The notes beneath the pieces were generated by a model. It saw nothing but the letters and a program-made list of their open reading frames with translations, was not told the DNA's origin and did no database searches. Both the position numbers and the translations under genes were made by a program. Below are positions 39,877-48,922 of a DNA stretch of 64,000 nt, one piece after another. Source of the stretch: Scatosoma sp045613545 (GTDB taxonomy: Bacteria > Bacillota > Clostridia > Christensenellales > Borkfalkiaceae). Numbering within the stretch: the first letter of the stretch is position 1; each line of letters begins with the position of its first letter. The stretch covers positions 1 to 64,000 of the forward strand of contig JAZLBD010000005.1 of the NCBI GenBank assembly GCA_045613545.1, read 5' to 3'.

Positions 39877-42186
39877 ATGAAAAAGCTTTTGAAGACAACT
39901 TTATCTTTGCTTTTACCCCTCTTAAGTCTTCCTTTGACGGCGTTGGGGCTTTCTCGCGTGAACGCAAGCGCGGAATCCACGGAGGAAAGTCGGCTGTTTT
40001 TACCGAGCCTTTACGAGGAACATTTACCGCTTGAAGCACCGTCCGACGTCGCGACGGGCGAACGGTATCTTGCCGTCGCAGACGAAAACCGCATTTACCT
40101 ACTCGATCGAGAAAAGGAAGAATATACGTTATACGAACACACGACGAACGTCAACGAACTCGAATTTTTCGGGGAGGATTTATTCTTTCTCGATCAAGCG
40201 ATGAACTTATACCGTCGCCCTATCGACGATTTAGAGACGTCGACGACCGCCGTGCAGCATTGCATCTCGTTCGCGATTTCCAATGACGTAATGTATTTCA
40301 CCAAAAAATCGGGCGGAAAAGCGCAAATTTATTCCGCTCCGCTTTCCAACCCCGCGCAAGAAACGGCGCGTAGCGACGAGCAGATCGCCGAAACCGATCC
40401 CGCCATTTGCACGAACGGTAGCGATTTATACTATACCCTCGAAGGGAAAAATACCCATTTATACCTTTTAAGCGACGAAAATTTCGAAGTGCGGTTGCCC
40501 GAAAAGACGATCGGGTCTATTGCGATGGATCACGAATATTTATACTATACCGCCGCGAAAGATTTCTACGTTTATCATTTGACGGCGCTTCGACAAAACG
40601 ACGAAAACGCGCTCGTATTCAAAGCGGAGGGCAACTATTCTTCGGTCAACCTTGCCCCAGACGGATTTATATACGTGGTCAAGGACAGTTCGATTTTACG
40701 ATACGATCCCACCGCTCACGCCTTTACCGATTACGAGATTGGCTCTTCTTCTACCACCCCGAACCGCTTGAACGACGCACATGACTTTACGCAAGCGGGA
40801 AACACCCTCGTCGTTGCGGAAACGGGACGGATAAAAAAGATAGACGCGCAGATGCGCGAAGTGAAAAACCTCCCTTCTATCACGGGGAATTGGATCGCTT
40901 CGGACGGAACGACCGCGCTTATCGCAAACCCGACCTCAGCTGCTCTTTACGATTTGCAAACGGGCGAAACGTTGGGTAGTTATCCCAATTTCTCCTCGCA
41001 TATCGTCGGCGTAGTCAACGTGTTTGGGAAATATTACCTCGCCACCGAAGACGGATTTTGCACGATCGACGAAACGTCGAAAGCCATCGTCCGTTCGATC
41101 ACGGCGCCGAAAACGCCCGCTCTTCTCTCGTCCGATCTGTTCGGCTATATTTACGTAGCCTACCGCGACGGACAGGTATTTTCCTACACCGAAGATGAGT
41201 TTTTAGATCCCAACACGCAAAAGACGGCAAAGGACTTACTCGCCACGATAGAGAGCGACTGCACGAAACTCCTCGTGGACTTTGATCGAACGATTTACAC
41301 CCTCAAAAACGGTAAAATTCTCGCGTATAAAGACGGACAAAAACAAACGATCTCTCTTGCCGAGCGGTTGGTTTACGGGCAGGACGATTCCACCCCCGTT
41401 ACCTCTTTTGCCTTCGGCTACGAAACGGGTACGACCTATGTTTTATACGATCAAAACTTCCTCGCGCAAACGAATAAACTCTCGCTTCCCACCTTGCATA
41501 CCATCGACGTGATGGACGCAAGCGAGAATGTGTTCGATAACCAAACGGCAAACTTTACCCTCGTTAAAATCGAAAAAGACGCGCTGTTTATTCATTTCGA
41601 CATCGAAAGCTTGCAAGGGGCAACCTATTTCCCTTATTTGACGTACGATCGCGTGCAAGAGGAACGAATCGCGCTCAAATTGGGCGAAACGGAACGCTTT
41701 AACGTCGTCACCGTATTCGATGAAAAAACCCACGAATACTTTACCGCGATCGTCGAAAAAACCTCTTGTTTGCAAGAGCTTACCCAAACGGAATATTTAA
41801 CGGAAGCGGAAAGATTTACCGAATCCCCCTACGGCTATATCACGAGCAAACTACCCCTCTATAAATTCCCCTATCTCACCGATTTGTTGACGATAGACGA
41901 CCTCGAACGGCACGCGCAAGTTAAAGTACTCGGCGCGATTGAGGATCTCGATTCCACCTACTATCTCGTAGAATACACGGATGAGGACGGCAACGTCTTA
42001 CAAGGCTACGTTCCGCAAAGCTACGTATCTCCTTTCGACGGTCGCTATCCCGAAGCGGAAGAAAACGTATACGGCGAAACGACCTCCGACGTCGATTCTG
42101 TATGGCGAGCAACGTTCTTGCTTTTAGGTGGACTTGCCATTGCGATTTTGGTGGACGCCCTTATCCTCCGCAAAAAGAAAGATTAA
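39877..42186 (+). CDS. large exported SH3/propeller-like membrane protein of unknown function
   Basis: 769 residues. Signal peptide (MKKLLKTTLSLLLPLLSLPL, cut near ASAES), then about 560 residues of repeated short strands with motifs such as DENRIYLLDREKEEYTLY, DHEYLYYTAAKDFYVYHL and DGFIYVVKDSSILRYD, suggesting a beta-propeller on the outer face. Near the C-terminus an SH3-like module (VLGAIEDLDSTYYLVEYTDE, then VLQGYVPQSYVSPF) precedes a membrane helix (FLLLGGLAIAILVDALIL) and a RKKKD tail. The SH3-membrane-basic tail part is shared with the gene at 38344. It could bind cell wall or sense envelope state. Plus-strand monocistron with its own promoter and terminator. No function is known. Confidence 0.85.
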   Translation: MKKLLKTTLSLLLPLLSLPLTALGLSRVNASAESTEESRLFLPSLYEEHLPLEAPSDVATGERYLAVADENRIYLLDREKEEYTLYEHTTNVNELEFFGEDLFFLDQAMNLYRRPIDDLETSTTAVQHCISFAISNDVMYFTKKSGGKAQIYSAPLSNPAQETARSDEQIAETDPAICTNGSDLYYTLEGKNTHLYLLSDENFEVRLPEKTIGSIAMDHEYLYYTAAKDFYVYHLTALRQNDENALVFKAEGNYSSVNLAPDGFIYVVKDSSILRYDPTAHAFTDYEIGSSSTTPNRLNDAHDFTQAGNTLVVAETGRIKKIDAQMREVKNLPSITGNWIASDGTTALIANPTSAALYDLQTGETLGSYPNFSSHIVGVVNVFGKYYLATEDGFCTIDETSKAIVRSITAPKTPALLSSDLFGYIYVAYRDGQVFSYTEDEFLDPNTQKTAKDLLATIESDCTKLLVDFDRTIYTLKNGKILAYKDGQKQTISLAERLVYGQDDSTPVTSFAFGYETGTTYVLYDQNFLAQTNKLSLPTLHTIDVMDASENVFDNQTANFTLVKIEKDALFIHFDIESLQGATYFPYLTYDRVQEERIALKLGETERFNVVTVFDEKTHEYFTAIVEKTSCLQELTQTEYLTEAERFTESPYGYITSKLPLYKFPYLTDLLTIDDLERHAQVKVLGAIEDLDSTYYLVEYTDEDGNVLQGYVPQSYVSPFDGRYPEAEENVYGETTSDVDSVWRATFLLLGGLAIAILVDALILRKKKD

Positions 42187-42190
42187 AACA

Positions 42191-42222
42191 AATCCCCCTC
42201 GCTGTTTTCAGCGAGGGGGATT
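42191..42222 (+). terminator. terminator of the exported protein gene
   Basis: Perfect 14-bp stem AATCCCCCTCGCTG (42191-42204) with CAGCGAGGGGGATT (42209-42222), TTTT loop, followed by CCCTTAAAA. It starts four bases after the stop codon. Confidence 0.88.
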
Positions 42223-42248
42223 CCCTTAAAAACGATTATAAGAAGCGA

Positions 42249-42280
42249 AAAAAAGGCCTCGTGGAAATCACGAGGTCTTT
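42249..42280 (-). terminator. terminator downstream of tRNA-Ser
   Basis: CCTCGTG (minus strand, 42275-42269) pairs with CACGAGG (42263-42257), five-base loop, followed by a long T tract (42254-42249 and on). It lies directly after the encoded CCA end. Confidence 0.85.
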
Positions 42281-42370
42281 TGGCGCAGAGAAAGAGATTT
42301 GAACTCTTGGATACGTTCCCGCATCACACGATTTCGAATCGTGCGCGTTCGACCACTCCGCCATCTCTGC
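42281..42370 (-). tRNA. tRNA-Ser(CGA)
   Basis: The 90-base gene reads on the minus strand from GCAGAGA to TCTCTGC plus G and an encoded CCA (42283-42281). The anticodon arm is CACGA-TTCGAAA-TCGTG, anticodon CGA, reading UCG. The long variable arm (GATGCGGGAACGTATC) confirms a serine tRNA. The T loop is TTCAAAT. All arms pair well. Confidence 0.96.
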
Positions 42371-42381
42371 ACAGCATTGTT

Positions 42382-42410
42382 ATTATATCCCATTCTCTCA
42401 AAAAAAGCAA
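42382..42410 (-). promoter_or_regulatory. promoter of tRNA-Ser
   Basis: TTGCTT (42405-42410), 17-base spacer, TATAAT (42382-42387). The tRNA begins 12 bases after the -10 box. Confidence 0.8.
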
Positions 42411-42459
42411 CTGATTTTACGTCGATTTATAAGGTTTTTATCCGCATTTTAAGAAATTT

Positions 42460-42485
42460 ACGCCGACGAACTTCTTCGTCGGCGT
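42460..42485 (-). terminator. terminator of the fumarate/transporter operon
   Basis: 11-bp stem ACGCCGACGAA with TTCGTCGGCGT, four-base loop, followed by AAATTTCTT. It lies 29 bases after the transporter stop. Confidence 0.85.
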
Positions 42486-42486
42486 A

Positions 42487-42519
42487 GTTGTTTTGTTTAT
42501 AAAGTTGTTTTGTTTATAA
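42487..42519. repeat. 16-bp tandem duplication at the transporter stop
   Basis: GTTGTTTTGTTTATAA occurs at 42487-42502 and again at 42504-42519 with one A between. The second copy includes the transporter stop codon. This looks like a recent slippage duplication and not a regulatory array. Confidence 0.85.
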
Positions 42520-43782
42520 GAGCGACACGATTAAATTCGAGGCAAGCACTACGAGTACGAGAGAAATGGGATAGGTCGCCGCGTACGCGCCCCCTACGTC
42601 CTCCGTTCCCGTCGAGGCAATCAACGCGCCGAGCGCGGGGGTGGACGTCATACCGCCACAGATGGAGCCAAGGTTGTTGAAAAGAGGAATTTTAAGCACG
42701 TACTTGGCAAACAAGAACCCTACGAACATCGGAAGGATCGTCATCACGACCCCCGCGATAAAGCCGTACAATACGAGCATTCCGCCAAGCTCCGACGCGG
42801 AAAGTTCTTCCACGAGGGAGACCCCTCCCTCTACGCCTGCGCCGATCAAGAAAAGCATCAGGCCGAATTCTCTAAACGTTTTCAAAACGCTCCCGGGAAC
42901 TTTGAGCGAGATTTTACCAAAACCGCCAAAGTGTCCGACGATAAGCGCCATAACGAGCGGTCCGCCCGTATTTCCAAGCGAGAAACAAGCACCGTCAAAT
43001 CCTTTTCCCGTCAAGGGAATACTCAAACCGCCGAGCAACAGTCCTAAAACCAACGTGATCGAAAACGCGCAAAGTCCGAACGGATCAATATCGAAGCGTT
43101 TTTTCTCGCTTTCAATACTCTCACCGTGCGCCACGATCTTCATTTTTTCTCTTTCTTCTTCGTAGTTCGCTTTCAACATACGAGGTAAAAGCTGTACGAA
43201 AAGCACTACGCCGATTACGCCGAACGGATAGGCGATCGCGTGGCCGAGCGCGACGATCGCAGGGTTTTCTGCCACCCCTTGCGCCGCCGAGAATCCGGGC
43301 GTTGAGGTGAGCGCGCCCGAAAGCACGCCGACGGAAAATTCCGAGCCGATTCCAGGGATCACGGTAAACGCGATAGAGATAAGCGAACCCGTTAAAACGA
43401 TAATTGTGCCGAGCAACACGTAGGACTTCGCGTTCTTTTTCAAATCGCGGAAAAAGCTCGGTCCCGCCACGAAGCCAACCGCCGTCACGAACAACACGAG
43501 CCCGATGCTCTGCACGTTTTTATAATCCTTTGCCGCGTCTACGCTAGGAATATAAAACCCTTTCAACCAGTCGATTTTTCCAAGTCCCTCGAGCGTGAAC
43601 AAATACCCGACTAAAATGGCAACGAGGAAAACCCCCGCCGTGCCGAGCGAAACGCCCTTGATCGTTATTCTGCCGAGCAAATACCCAAGCGCCGCAATGA
43701 GAAACACTGCAAGCAAAACGTAGGTAAAGCCTTTCGTTTTCAACACGTCCGAAAACGCGCACAATGAAAATAATCGGAACAT
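42514..43782 (-). CDS. AspT/YidE-type exchanger, probable C4-dicarboxylate transporter
   Basis: 422 residues with ten to twelve membrane helices in two similar halves. Each half has the family hallmark: GALTSTPGFSAAQ (first) and GGMTSTPALGALIA (second). The family includes aspartate:alanine and related amino or dicarboxylic acid exchangers. The central hydrophilic loop is short (about 35 residues), so the TrkA-C domains common in YidE/YbjL proteins are missing. It follows frdA after 13 bases and ends the fumarate operon, which suggests succinate export or a fumarate/aspartate-succinate exchange (inference). AGAAGG precedes the start. Confidence 0.85.
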   Translation of the reverse strand: MFRLFSLCAFSDVLKTKGFTYVLLAVFLIAALGYLLGRITIKGVSLGTAGVFLVAILVGYLFTLEGLGKIDWLKGFYIPSVDAAKDYKNVQSIGLVLFVTAVGFVAGPSFFRDLKKNAKSYVLLGTIIVLTGSLISIAFTVIPGIGSEFSVGVLSGALTSTPGFSAAQGVAENPAIVALGHAIAYPFGVIGVVLFVQLLPRMLKANYEEEREKMKIVAHGESIESEKKRFDIDPFGLCAFSITLVLGLLLGGLSIPLTGKGFDGACFSLGNTGGPLVMALIVGHFGGFGKISLKVPGSVLKTFREFGLMLFLIGAGVEGGVSLVEELSASELGGMLVLYGFIAGVVMTILPMFVGFLFAKYVLKIPLFNNLGSICGGMTSTPALGALIASTGTEDVGGAYAATYPISLVLVVLASNLIVSLL

Positions 43783-43795
43783 ATTCTACCTTCTT

Positions 43796-45400
43796 TTATT
43801 TATCTTTTCTTCTATAATCGGGAAGAAGTCTAGGAGACGCCGTATTACTGGTAATCCCCGCCGTTTCTCTTTCTTTCTCAAATTCCGTTACGTGGGAAAG
43901 GGTCAATGCTTTCACTTCCACACTCTTGCATTTTTCGCCCGCTTGTTGCCCTGCGTTTCTGCCGAATACGATAATATCGAGCAAGGAGTTGCCCATCAAA
44001 CGGTTGGTGCCGTGGATACCGCCGACCGCTTCGCCCGCCACGTACAAGTTTTCAATGCAAGTCATACCGTTTGCGCCAATGTCGATACCGCCGTTTTGAT
44101 AGTGCAACGTCGGATAGATCAAAATGGGCTCTTTGCGGATATCAATCCCGTATTTTCCAAACATACGGAGCATTGCAGGGATACGTTTTTCAATCGTGCC
44201 CTCGCCGTTCAAAATGTCGATGAGCGGTGTGTCGAGCCAAACCCCCTCTCCGTCCGTCGTCTTAATACCGTTTCCTTTTTCGCGACATTCCCTTATAATC
44301 GAGGACGCCGTCACGTCACGGGTTTCCAACGAATACACGAACGCTTCCCCCTCTTTGTTGACGAGTTGCGCGCCTAACGAACGCACCTTTTCCGTCACGA
44401 GCGCACCGTAGATTTGCGTGGGCGCAGCCGCGCCCGTGGGGTGATATTGCAACGTTTCGGGATAGAGGAGTTTCGCGCCCGCCCTATACGCCAAAACTAG
44501 CCCGTCCGCCGTAGCGCCGTAGTGGTTGGAGGTTGGGAAACCTTGATAGTGCAATCTACCTGCGCCACCCGTTGCGATAATCACCGTCTTTGCCCGAGCC
44601 ACCAAAACTTCGCCCGTTTCCATATTCAAAAGCACGGCGCCTGCGACCTTACCATCTACGTCTTTCATAAGTTCGATCGCGGAAGTAAAATCCACCACCG
44701 TAATCCCACGGTTGATGACTTCGTCTCGGAGCGTTCTCATAATTTCCGAGCCGGAGTAGTCACGGCAAGCATGCATACGTTTTCTTGACGTACCACCGCC
44801 GTGGGTCGTCACCATCGTACCGTCGGGGTGTTTATCAAACATCACGCCGAGGTTATTCAGCCACAAAATCGCTTCGGGCGCTTCGTTGACGAGCTTATAC
44901 AAAAGTTCCGGCTTGTTTTTGAAGTGACCTCCGCCAAGAGCGTCCAAATAGTGGATAGCGGGGCTATCATTTTCCTTATCCGCCGCTTGAATTCCACCCT
45001 CTGCCATAGCGGTATTCGCGTCGCCCAAACGGAGTTTGGTGACGATCATAACGTTCGCCCCGCGCTCGTTCGCTTCAATCGCCGCGGAAGAGCCCGCGCC
45101 ACCGCCACCGATGATAAGCACGTCCACGTCGTAGTCGATTTTATTGAGGTCGATATCCAAATCCAACGTGCGGGAACGACCTTGCAACAAATCGGCAAGC
45201 TCGTGCAACACCTTACCGCCTTTATTTTGCCCAACTTTGAGTTCTTCGTAGGCAGAGGCGATATAGTCGGGGTGGAACTTCGCCAAAACGGCGTCCTTTT
45301 CCTCCGCAGACATTCTTTCGTGTAATTTTTCTATACGGGAAGCGCGCGTCGCTTCTACTTTTTTCATCGAAATAAGCTGTTCTTCAGTATATTGATACAT
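43796..45400 (-). CDS. frdA: soluble fumarate reductase-type flavoprotein subunit
   Basis: 534 residues. An about 90-residue N-terminal extension precedes the FAD-binding motif DVLIIGGGGAGSSAAIEA. Catalytic landmarks of the succinate dehydrogenase/fumarate reductase family follow: THGGGTSRKRMHACRDYSG, ETLQYHPTG, and HGTNRLMGNSLLDIIVFGR. No signal peptide and no membrane anchor genes follow, so the enzyme is cytoplasmic. L-aspartate oxidase is a related alternative, but nadA/nadC are absent while mdh, fumC and an iron-sulfur subunit are in the same operon. AAGGAG precedes the start; 11-base gap from frdB. Electron source is probably FrdB and the Hdr-Flx proteins. Confidence 0.88.
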   Translation of the reverse strand: MYQYTEEQLISMKKVEATRASRIEKLHERMSAEEKDAVLAKFHPDYIASAYEELKVGQNKGGKVLHELADLLQGRSRTLDLDIDLNKIDYDVDVLIIGGGGAGSSAAIEANERGANVMIVTKLRLGDANTAMAEGGIQAADKENDSPAIHYLDALGGGHFKNKPELLYKLVNEAPEAILWLNNLGVMFDKHPDGTMVTTHGGGTSRKRMHACRDYSGSEIMRTLRDEVINRGITVVDFTSAIELMKDVDGKVAGAVLLNMETGEVLVARAKTVIIATGGAGRLHYQGFPTSNHYGATADGLVLAYRAGAKLLYPETLQYHPTGAAAPTQIYGALVTEKVRSLGAQLVNKEGEAFVYSLETRDVTASSIIRECREKGNGIKTTDGEGVWLDTPLIDILNGEGTIEKRIPAMLRMFGKYGIDIRKEPILIYPTLHYQNGGIDIGANGMTCIENLYVAGEAVGGIHGTNRLMGNSLLDIIVFGRNAGQQAGEKCKSVEVKALTLSHVTEFEKERETAGITSNTASPRLLPDYRRKDK

Positions 45401-45411
45401 AGCGCTTCTCC

Positions 45412-46086
45412 TTATTTTTCAATTTCTCTATGATTATACAGATGCTTTTGTTCTTCCAAGGGGGTGTTCATAATCGCTTCCAAAGCCGCTTTGCAATCCC
45501 CGGCGTCGATTTCCGCTACGCGACGGATAAGATGCTCGGACTTAGCGGACAAATATTTCCCCGTAAGTCGCCGAGCGAGCACCGCCACTTGCGGATGGGA
45601 AATCCCGGCAGGGCAACGAGAAGAACATACCCCGCACATCACGCAGTCGAAACTCTCCTCCGCGCACTTTTCGTATTCCCCTCTTTGCGCGTAAGCGATA
45701 TATTGCATTACGTTTAACTCTTGCGTGCAAGCTTTCGTACACGCGTTGCAACCGATACACGAATAAATTTCGGGATACAGTTGCATCATAATTTGCTCGG
45801 TGGGTTTGATTTTTTCCACGTCGTACACCTTTTTAACGAGCGGGAAGAAGGGCAACGTCGCCACGTACATACCCTCTTCCACTTGCGTTTGACAAGCGAG
45901 GCAAGTTTTGAGTTCTTGCTTTCCAGCAATGCGGTAAATGGTAGCGCAAGCGCCACAGAATCCGTTTCTGCAACCGCAACCGCGAACGAGTTGATACCCC
46001 GCGTATTCCATCGCCGACATAATCGTCAAACTTTCCGGCACGAGATATTTCTTACCGAATAAAAATATATTTACTTTTTTCTCCAT
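45412..46086 (-). CDS. frdB: fumarate reductase iron-sulfur subunit ([2Fe-2S] plus two [4Fe-4S])
   Basis: 224 residues. N-terminal ferredoxin-like domain with RGCGCRNGFCGACAT and a later TCLACQT for a [2Fe-2S] cluster, then CIGCNACTKAC and CVMCGVCSSRCPAG for two [4Fe-4S] clusters. This resembles the front part of TfrB, the thiol:fumarate reductase subunit of methanogens, which continues into HdrB-like CCG domains. Here those domains are missing but a separate hdrB gene lies in the same operon. No residues for a heme or quinone site are seen, fitting a soluble electron path. Confidence 0.88.
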   Translation of the reverse strand: MEKKVNIFLFGKKYLVPESLTIMSAMEYAGYQLVRGCGCRNGFCGACATIYRIAGKQELKTCLACQTQVEEGMYVATLPFFPLVKKVYDVEKIKPTEQIMMQLYPEIYSCIGCNACTKACTQELNVMQYIAYAQRGEYEKCAEESFDCVMCGVCSSRCPAGISHPQVAVLARRLTGKYLSAKSEHLIRRVAEIDAGDCKAALEAIMNTPLEEQKHLYNHREIEK

Positions 46087-46095
46087 TTCTACACC

Positions 46096-46923
46096 TCAAT
46101 ACTCATCGGGCAGTTCGTCGAGTTCGTCCATACGAAAAACGGGACCGTCCTTACATACGAATTTATCCCCAACGTTGCATCTACCGCATTTCCCAACGCC
46201 ACACTTCATACGAAGTTCCAACGTGGTATAGACTTGCGATTTTTCAAAGCCGAGTCCCAAAAGTTCGGCAAGAGTAAACTTGATCATAATCGGCGGACCG
46301 CAAAGGACGGCGGTCATATTCGTATCGAGCCCAAGCTCTTTGACGTAGGCGGGAACGAACCCCACGTGCCCCGTCCAACCCTCTTGGGGACGGTCGATGG
46401 TCAAATACACCTCGAAATTTTCTTCGTTTGCCCATTCGTTTTGAATTTCTTCGATATCGACGAGGTCGTCTTTACTTCTCGCACCGTACACCACCACGAC
46501 TTTTCCGTAGTTTTTACGGTAATGTCGCACGTAGTTAATCACGCTACGAAGAGGCGCAAGCCCGATACCGCCGGCGATGAAAAGCAAATCTTTGCCCTTG
46601 AATTCCTCTTCGACGGGAAAGTTTCTACCATAAGGACCGCGCACCGTGACTTGTTGTCCCACTTCCGTGGCGTGCAAAACCTCCGTCAAGCAACCGCACT
46701 TTTTAATGGAAAATTCCATATACTCTCGGTTGGTCGGCGAAGAGGTAATCGAAAACATCGCCTCGCTCACGCCGGGGACGGAAATCATCGCGCATTGCCC
46801 CGGTAAATGATCGAACAGTTTCTTGCCGTCCGTTCCCACCACGCGGAAAGTCTTTACGTCGGGCGTATCTTGGCGAATATCGGTAATAACGCCGATTTTC
46901 GGGATCAACGTTTCTTGGCTCAT
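46096..46923 (-). CDS. flxA: FAD/NAD(P)H-binding subunit of the Flx complex
   Basis: 275 residues, related to PyrK and AsrB. FAD-binding barrel first (GVSEAMFSITSSP), then a nucleotide fold (FIAGGIGLAPLRSV and VVYGARSKDDL), then a [2Fe-2S] segment CGVGKCGRCNVGDKFVCKDG. In Desulfovibrio the Flx complex oxidises NADH at this subunit and feeds HdrA. Gene order hdrA-flxD-flxC-flxB-flxA is a shuffled version of flxABCD-hdrABC. The start overlaps the flxB stop (ATGA), and GGGAGG precedes it. The symbol follows the Desulfovibrio usage by analogy. Confidence 0.85.
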   Translation of the reverse strand: MSQETLIPKIGVITDIRQDTPDVKTFRVVGTDGKKLFDHLPGQCAMISVPGVSEAMFSITSSPTNREYMEFSIKKCGCLTEVLHATEVGQQVTVRGPYGRNFPVEEEFKGKDLLFIAGGIGLAPLRSVINYVRHYRKNYGKVVVVYGARSKDDLVDIEEIQNEWANEENFEVYLTIDRPQEGWTGHVGFVPAYVKELGLDTNMTAVLCGPPIMIKFTLAELLGLGFEKSQVYTTLELRMKCGVGKCGRCNVGDKFVCKDGPVFRMDELDELPDEY

Positions 46924-47942
46924 TTTTTACCTCCCAAGGCTTTGATAACCTTTACGATATTCAAATTTTGCGGGCATTTATCCACGCAACGCCCACACCC
47001 CACGCACGAATACATACCACCGTGTTGCGAGGGATAATATACGAGTTTATGCATAAAGCGTTGGCGATAGCGTTGCATTTGCGTGGTACGGCTGTTGCCG
47101 TGCGCCATCAGCGTGAAGTCGGAATACATACAAGAATCCCAACAGCGATAACGAATCACACCCTCGTTCGTCTTGAAATCCCGAACGTCATAGCATTGAC
47201 AAGTCGGGCAAACGAAAGTACACGTTCCGCAACCGATACAAGATTCGGAAAGCGATTCCCACTCTTTCGATTCGAAAAGTTCAAGCAAATTTTCTTTCTT
47301 GAAGCGTGAAAGATCAAGGCTCGCAAACGGAAGTTTCGATAAAATCTTCTTCGTTTGCTCCCGTTGGGTTGCAACTTCATCCTCCCCGCCGTTTTCCGTC
47401 AAAGATTCAAAGGAGGAAAGCCACTCTTCCCCCTTTTGGGTGTTGGGTTGGAGGTATAAATAAGTTTCGCCGAGCCACGTCGTCACGTCCCCTTTGGGCG
47501 CCGTCGCGTCGATACCGAAAACCGAACAAAAACAGCTCTCTTCCGGGCGAGAACAAGCGAGGGTGACAATGATCCCCTTTTCTCTTCTTCCTTGGTAATA
47601 AGTGTCCACGGGATCGGCTAAAAATACCTTATCCAAAACCTCGAACGCCTTATTGTCGCACCCTTTCACACCGAACACGACGAACGGCTCGTTTTCCTTT
47701 CTCACGTCAATCACTTGGATGTTTTTGCCTTCCGTTTTGAACTTCATCAAATCTTCGCTTTGCGGAAAGAACAAGTCTTTCGGCGAGCGCGCGGTTTTTA
47801 AGGTTTCCAGCGATACTTTCGCGCCCGTTTGATAGCGGAAAAATCCCACTTCCAAGCCCTTTTTTATGGGAAGATAAAACGCCATCTTGGAAGCGATCGC
47901 CTCGTAAAATTTCGGCAATTCTTTTCTCTCGATTCTACGCAT
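46920..47942 (-). CDS. flxB: 4Fe-4S dicluster subunit, FlxB/AsrA-like
   Basis: 340 residues. The first about 230 residues are an AsrA/HyhB-like domain with Cys residues in VKGCDNKAF, LACSRPEESCFCSVFG. Two [4Fe-4S] motifs follow: CIGCGTCTFVCPTCQCYDV and CVGCGRCVDKCPQN. The WDSCMYSDFTLMAHGN segment is typical of this family. It is predicted to carry electrons between the FAD subunit and the Hdr module. It shares one base with the flxC stop (TAATG). Whether this or the next gene matches FlxB or FlxC of Desulfovibrio is uncertain. Confidence 0.82.
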   Translation of the reverse strand: MRRIERKELPKFYEAIASKMAFYLPIKKGLEVGFFRYQTGAKVSLETLKTARSPKDLFFPQSEDLMKFKTEGKNIQVIDVRKENEPFVVFGVKGCDNKAFEVLDKVFLADPVDTYYQGRREKGIIVTLACSRPEESCFCSVFGIDATAPKGDVTTWLGETYLYLQPNTQKGEEWLSSFESLTENGGEDEVATQREQTKKILSKLPFASLDLSRFKKENLLELFESKEWESLSESCIGCGTCTFVCPTCQCYDVRDFKTNEGVIRYRCWDSCMYSDFTLMAHGNSRTTQMQRYRQRFMHKLVYYPSQHGGMYSCVGCGRCVDKCPQNLNIVKVIKALGGKK

Positions 47943-48922
47943 TATTTCCCCTCCTTATAAACGACTTCGTGCGCCTCTTTATCCTGTTCGGTAAAGTCGA
48001 TCAACGGATGTTTACCCGTCGGCTCTTCACCCGCTTGGTATTCGCCGTACGTCTCGTTTAAGTCCTTGATAAACTTACGGTTCAAAAGGTGCAAAGGAAT
48101 CCGTTGGGGACAAACTCTCGAACATTCTCCGCAATCGGTACATCTCCCTGCCACGTGGTAAGCGCGAATGACGTGGAAGAGTTGTTCTTCAAACGCCGTG
48201 TCGTTGGCTTTTGCCGAAATCCCCGATTCGGGGTTGTCGAACACGCATTTAATACACGAACAAGCGGGGCAAACGTTTCTACAAGCGTAGCAACGGATAC
48301 ACCTTGCAAGTTCATTCTTCCAAAACGCGTAGCGTTGCTCCTCTTTCGAACTTTCGAGCCGATTTACGCCGGCGAAACGATCGAGATTGCCCTTTTGCAT
48401 CTCGTGCAAGATAATTTCCTCGTCTTTGACGGGGAATTCCTTGCTTTTACAACATAAGCATCTCTCCAAAAGCACGTCGTTTTTGGCAAGTTTTTTCTCA
48501 CCGTATAAGGTGGTAAAGCGAAGTTCATCGTCCTCTTCTTCCACCGTTTCAATCCCCACGACGCCCTTGTCTTTGACTTTATATATATCGAGCTTGCCTT
48601 GACATTCCACGGCAAGAACGAGCACGTTTTCACGCTTGATTCTGTGTTCTTTGACAAGTTCGTTAAAGCTGTACGCGTCGCACGGCTTCAAAAACACCGC
48701 CGTTTTTCCAGAAAGTTTGCTCATTTCAATCAAATATTTGGAAAGGTTTGCTCCGCAAAATCCGTTATAGACGAACTCGGAGAGCTCCTCTACGCTTTCA
48801 AAAACGGCAGGGGAAGGGTCGAAGTAAAATTCCCCTTTCTTCCAACCGATCACCCGTTGCACCTCTCCGCTTGTAAGCAGTTCTTTCGCGCGGTCAATCA
48901 TCTTTTGTTCTACGTCACGCAT
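47942..48922 (-). CDS. flxC: 4Fe-4S dicluster subunit, FlxC-like with FrhB-type front domain
   Basis: 326 residues. The front part (KTAVFLKPCDAYSFNELVKE, ENVLVLAVECQGK) is like the coenzyme F420 hydrogenase beta/FlxC family, with a Cys cluster in CLCCKSKEF. The rear part has CIRCYACRNVCPACSC and CTDCGECSRVCPQRI for two [4Fe-4S] clusters. It overlaps mvhD by eight bases and flxB by one. It is predicted to be an electron-carrying subunit of the Flx module. No F420 site is claimed. Confidence 0.82.
   Translation of the reverse strand: MRDVEQKMIDRAKELLTSGEVQRVIGWKKGEFYFDPSPAVFESVEELSEFVYNGFCGANLSKYLIEMSKLSGKTAVFLKPCDAYSFNELVKEHRIKRENVLVLAVECQGKLDIYKVKDKGVVGIETVEEEDDELRFTTLYGEKKLAKNDVLLERCLCCKSKEFPVKDEEIILHEMQKGNLDRFAGVNRLESSKEEQRYAFWKNELARCIRCYACRNVCPACSCIKCVFDNPESGISAKANDTAFEEQLFHVIRAYHVAGRCTDCGECSRVCPQRIPLHLLNRKFIKDLNETYGEYQAGEEPTGKHPLIDFTEQDKEAHEVVYKEGK

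Noticed and set aside
42281..42370. tRNA-Ser as attachment site for the capsid element
   Set aside because: I found no duplicate of the tRNA 3' end near 30340 or elsewhere, and there is no integrase.
42487..42519. Short CRISPR-like repeat
   Set aside because: Only two copies with one base between; a simple tandem duplication. No CRISPR array or cas gene was seen in the window.
43796..45400. L-aspartate oxidase (NadB)
   Set aside because: No nadA or nadC nearby; an iron-sulfur subunit, fumC and mdh are in the same operon.
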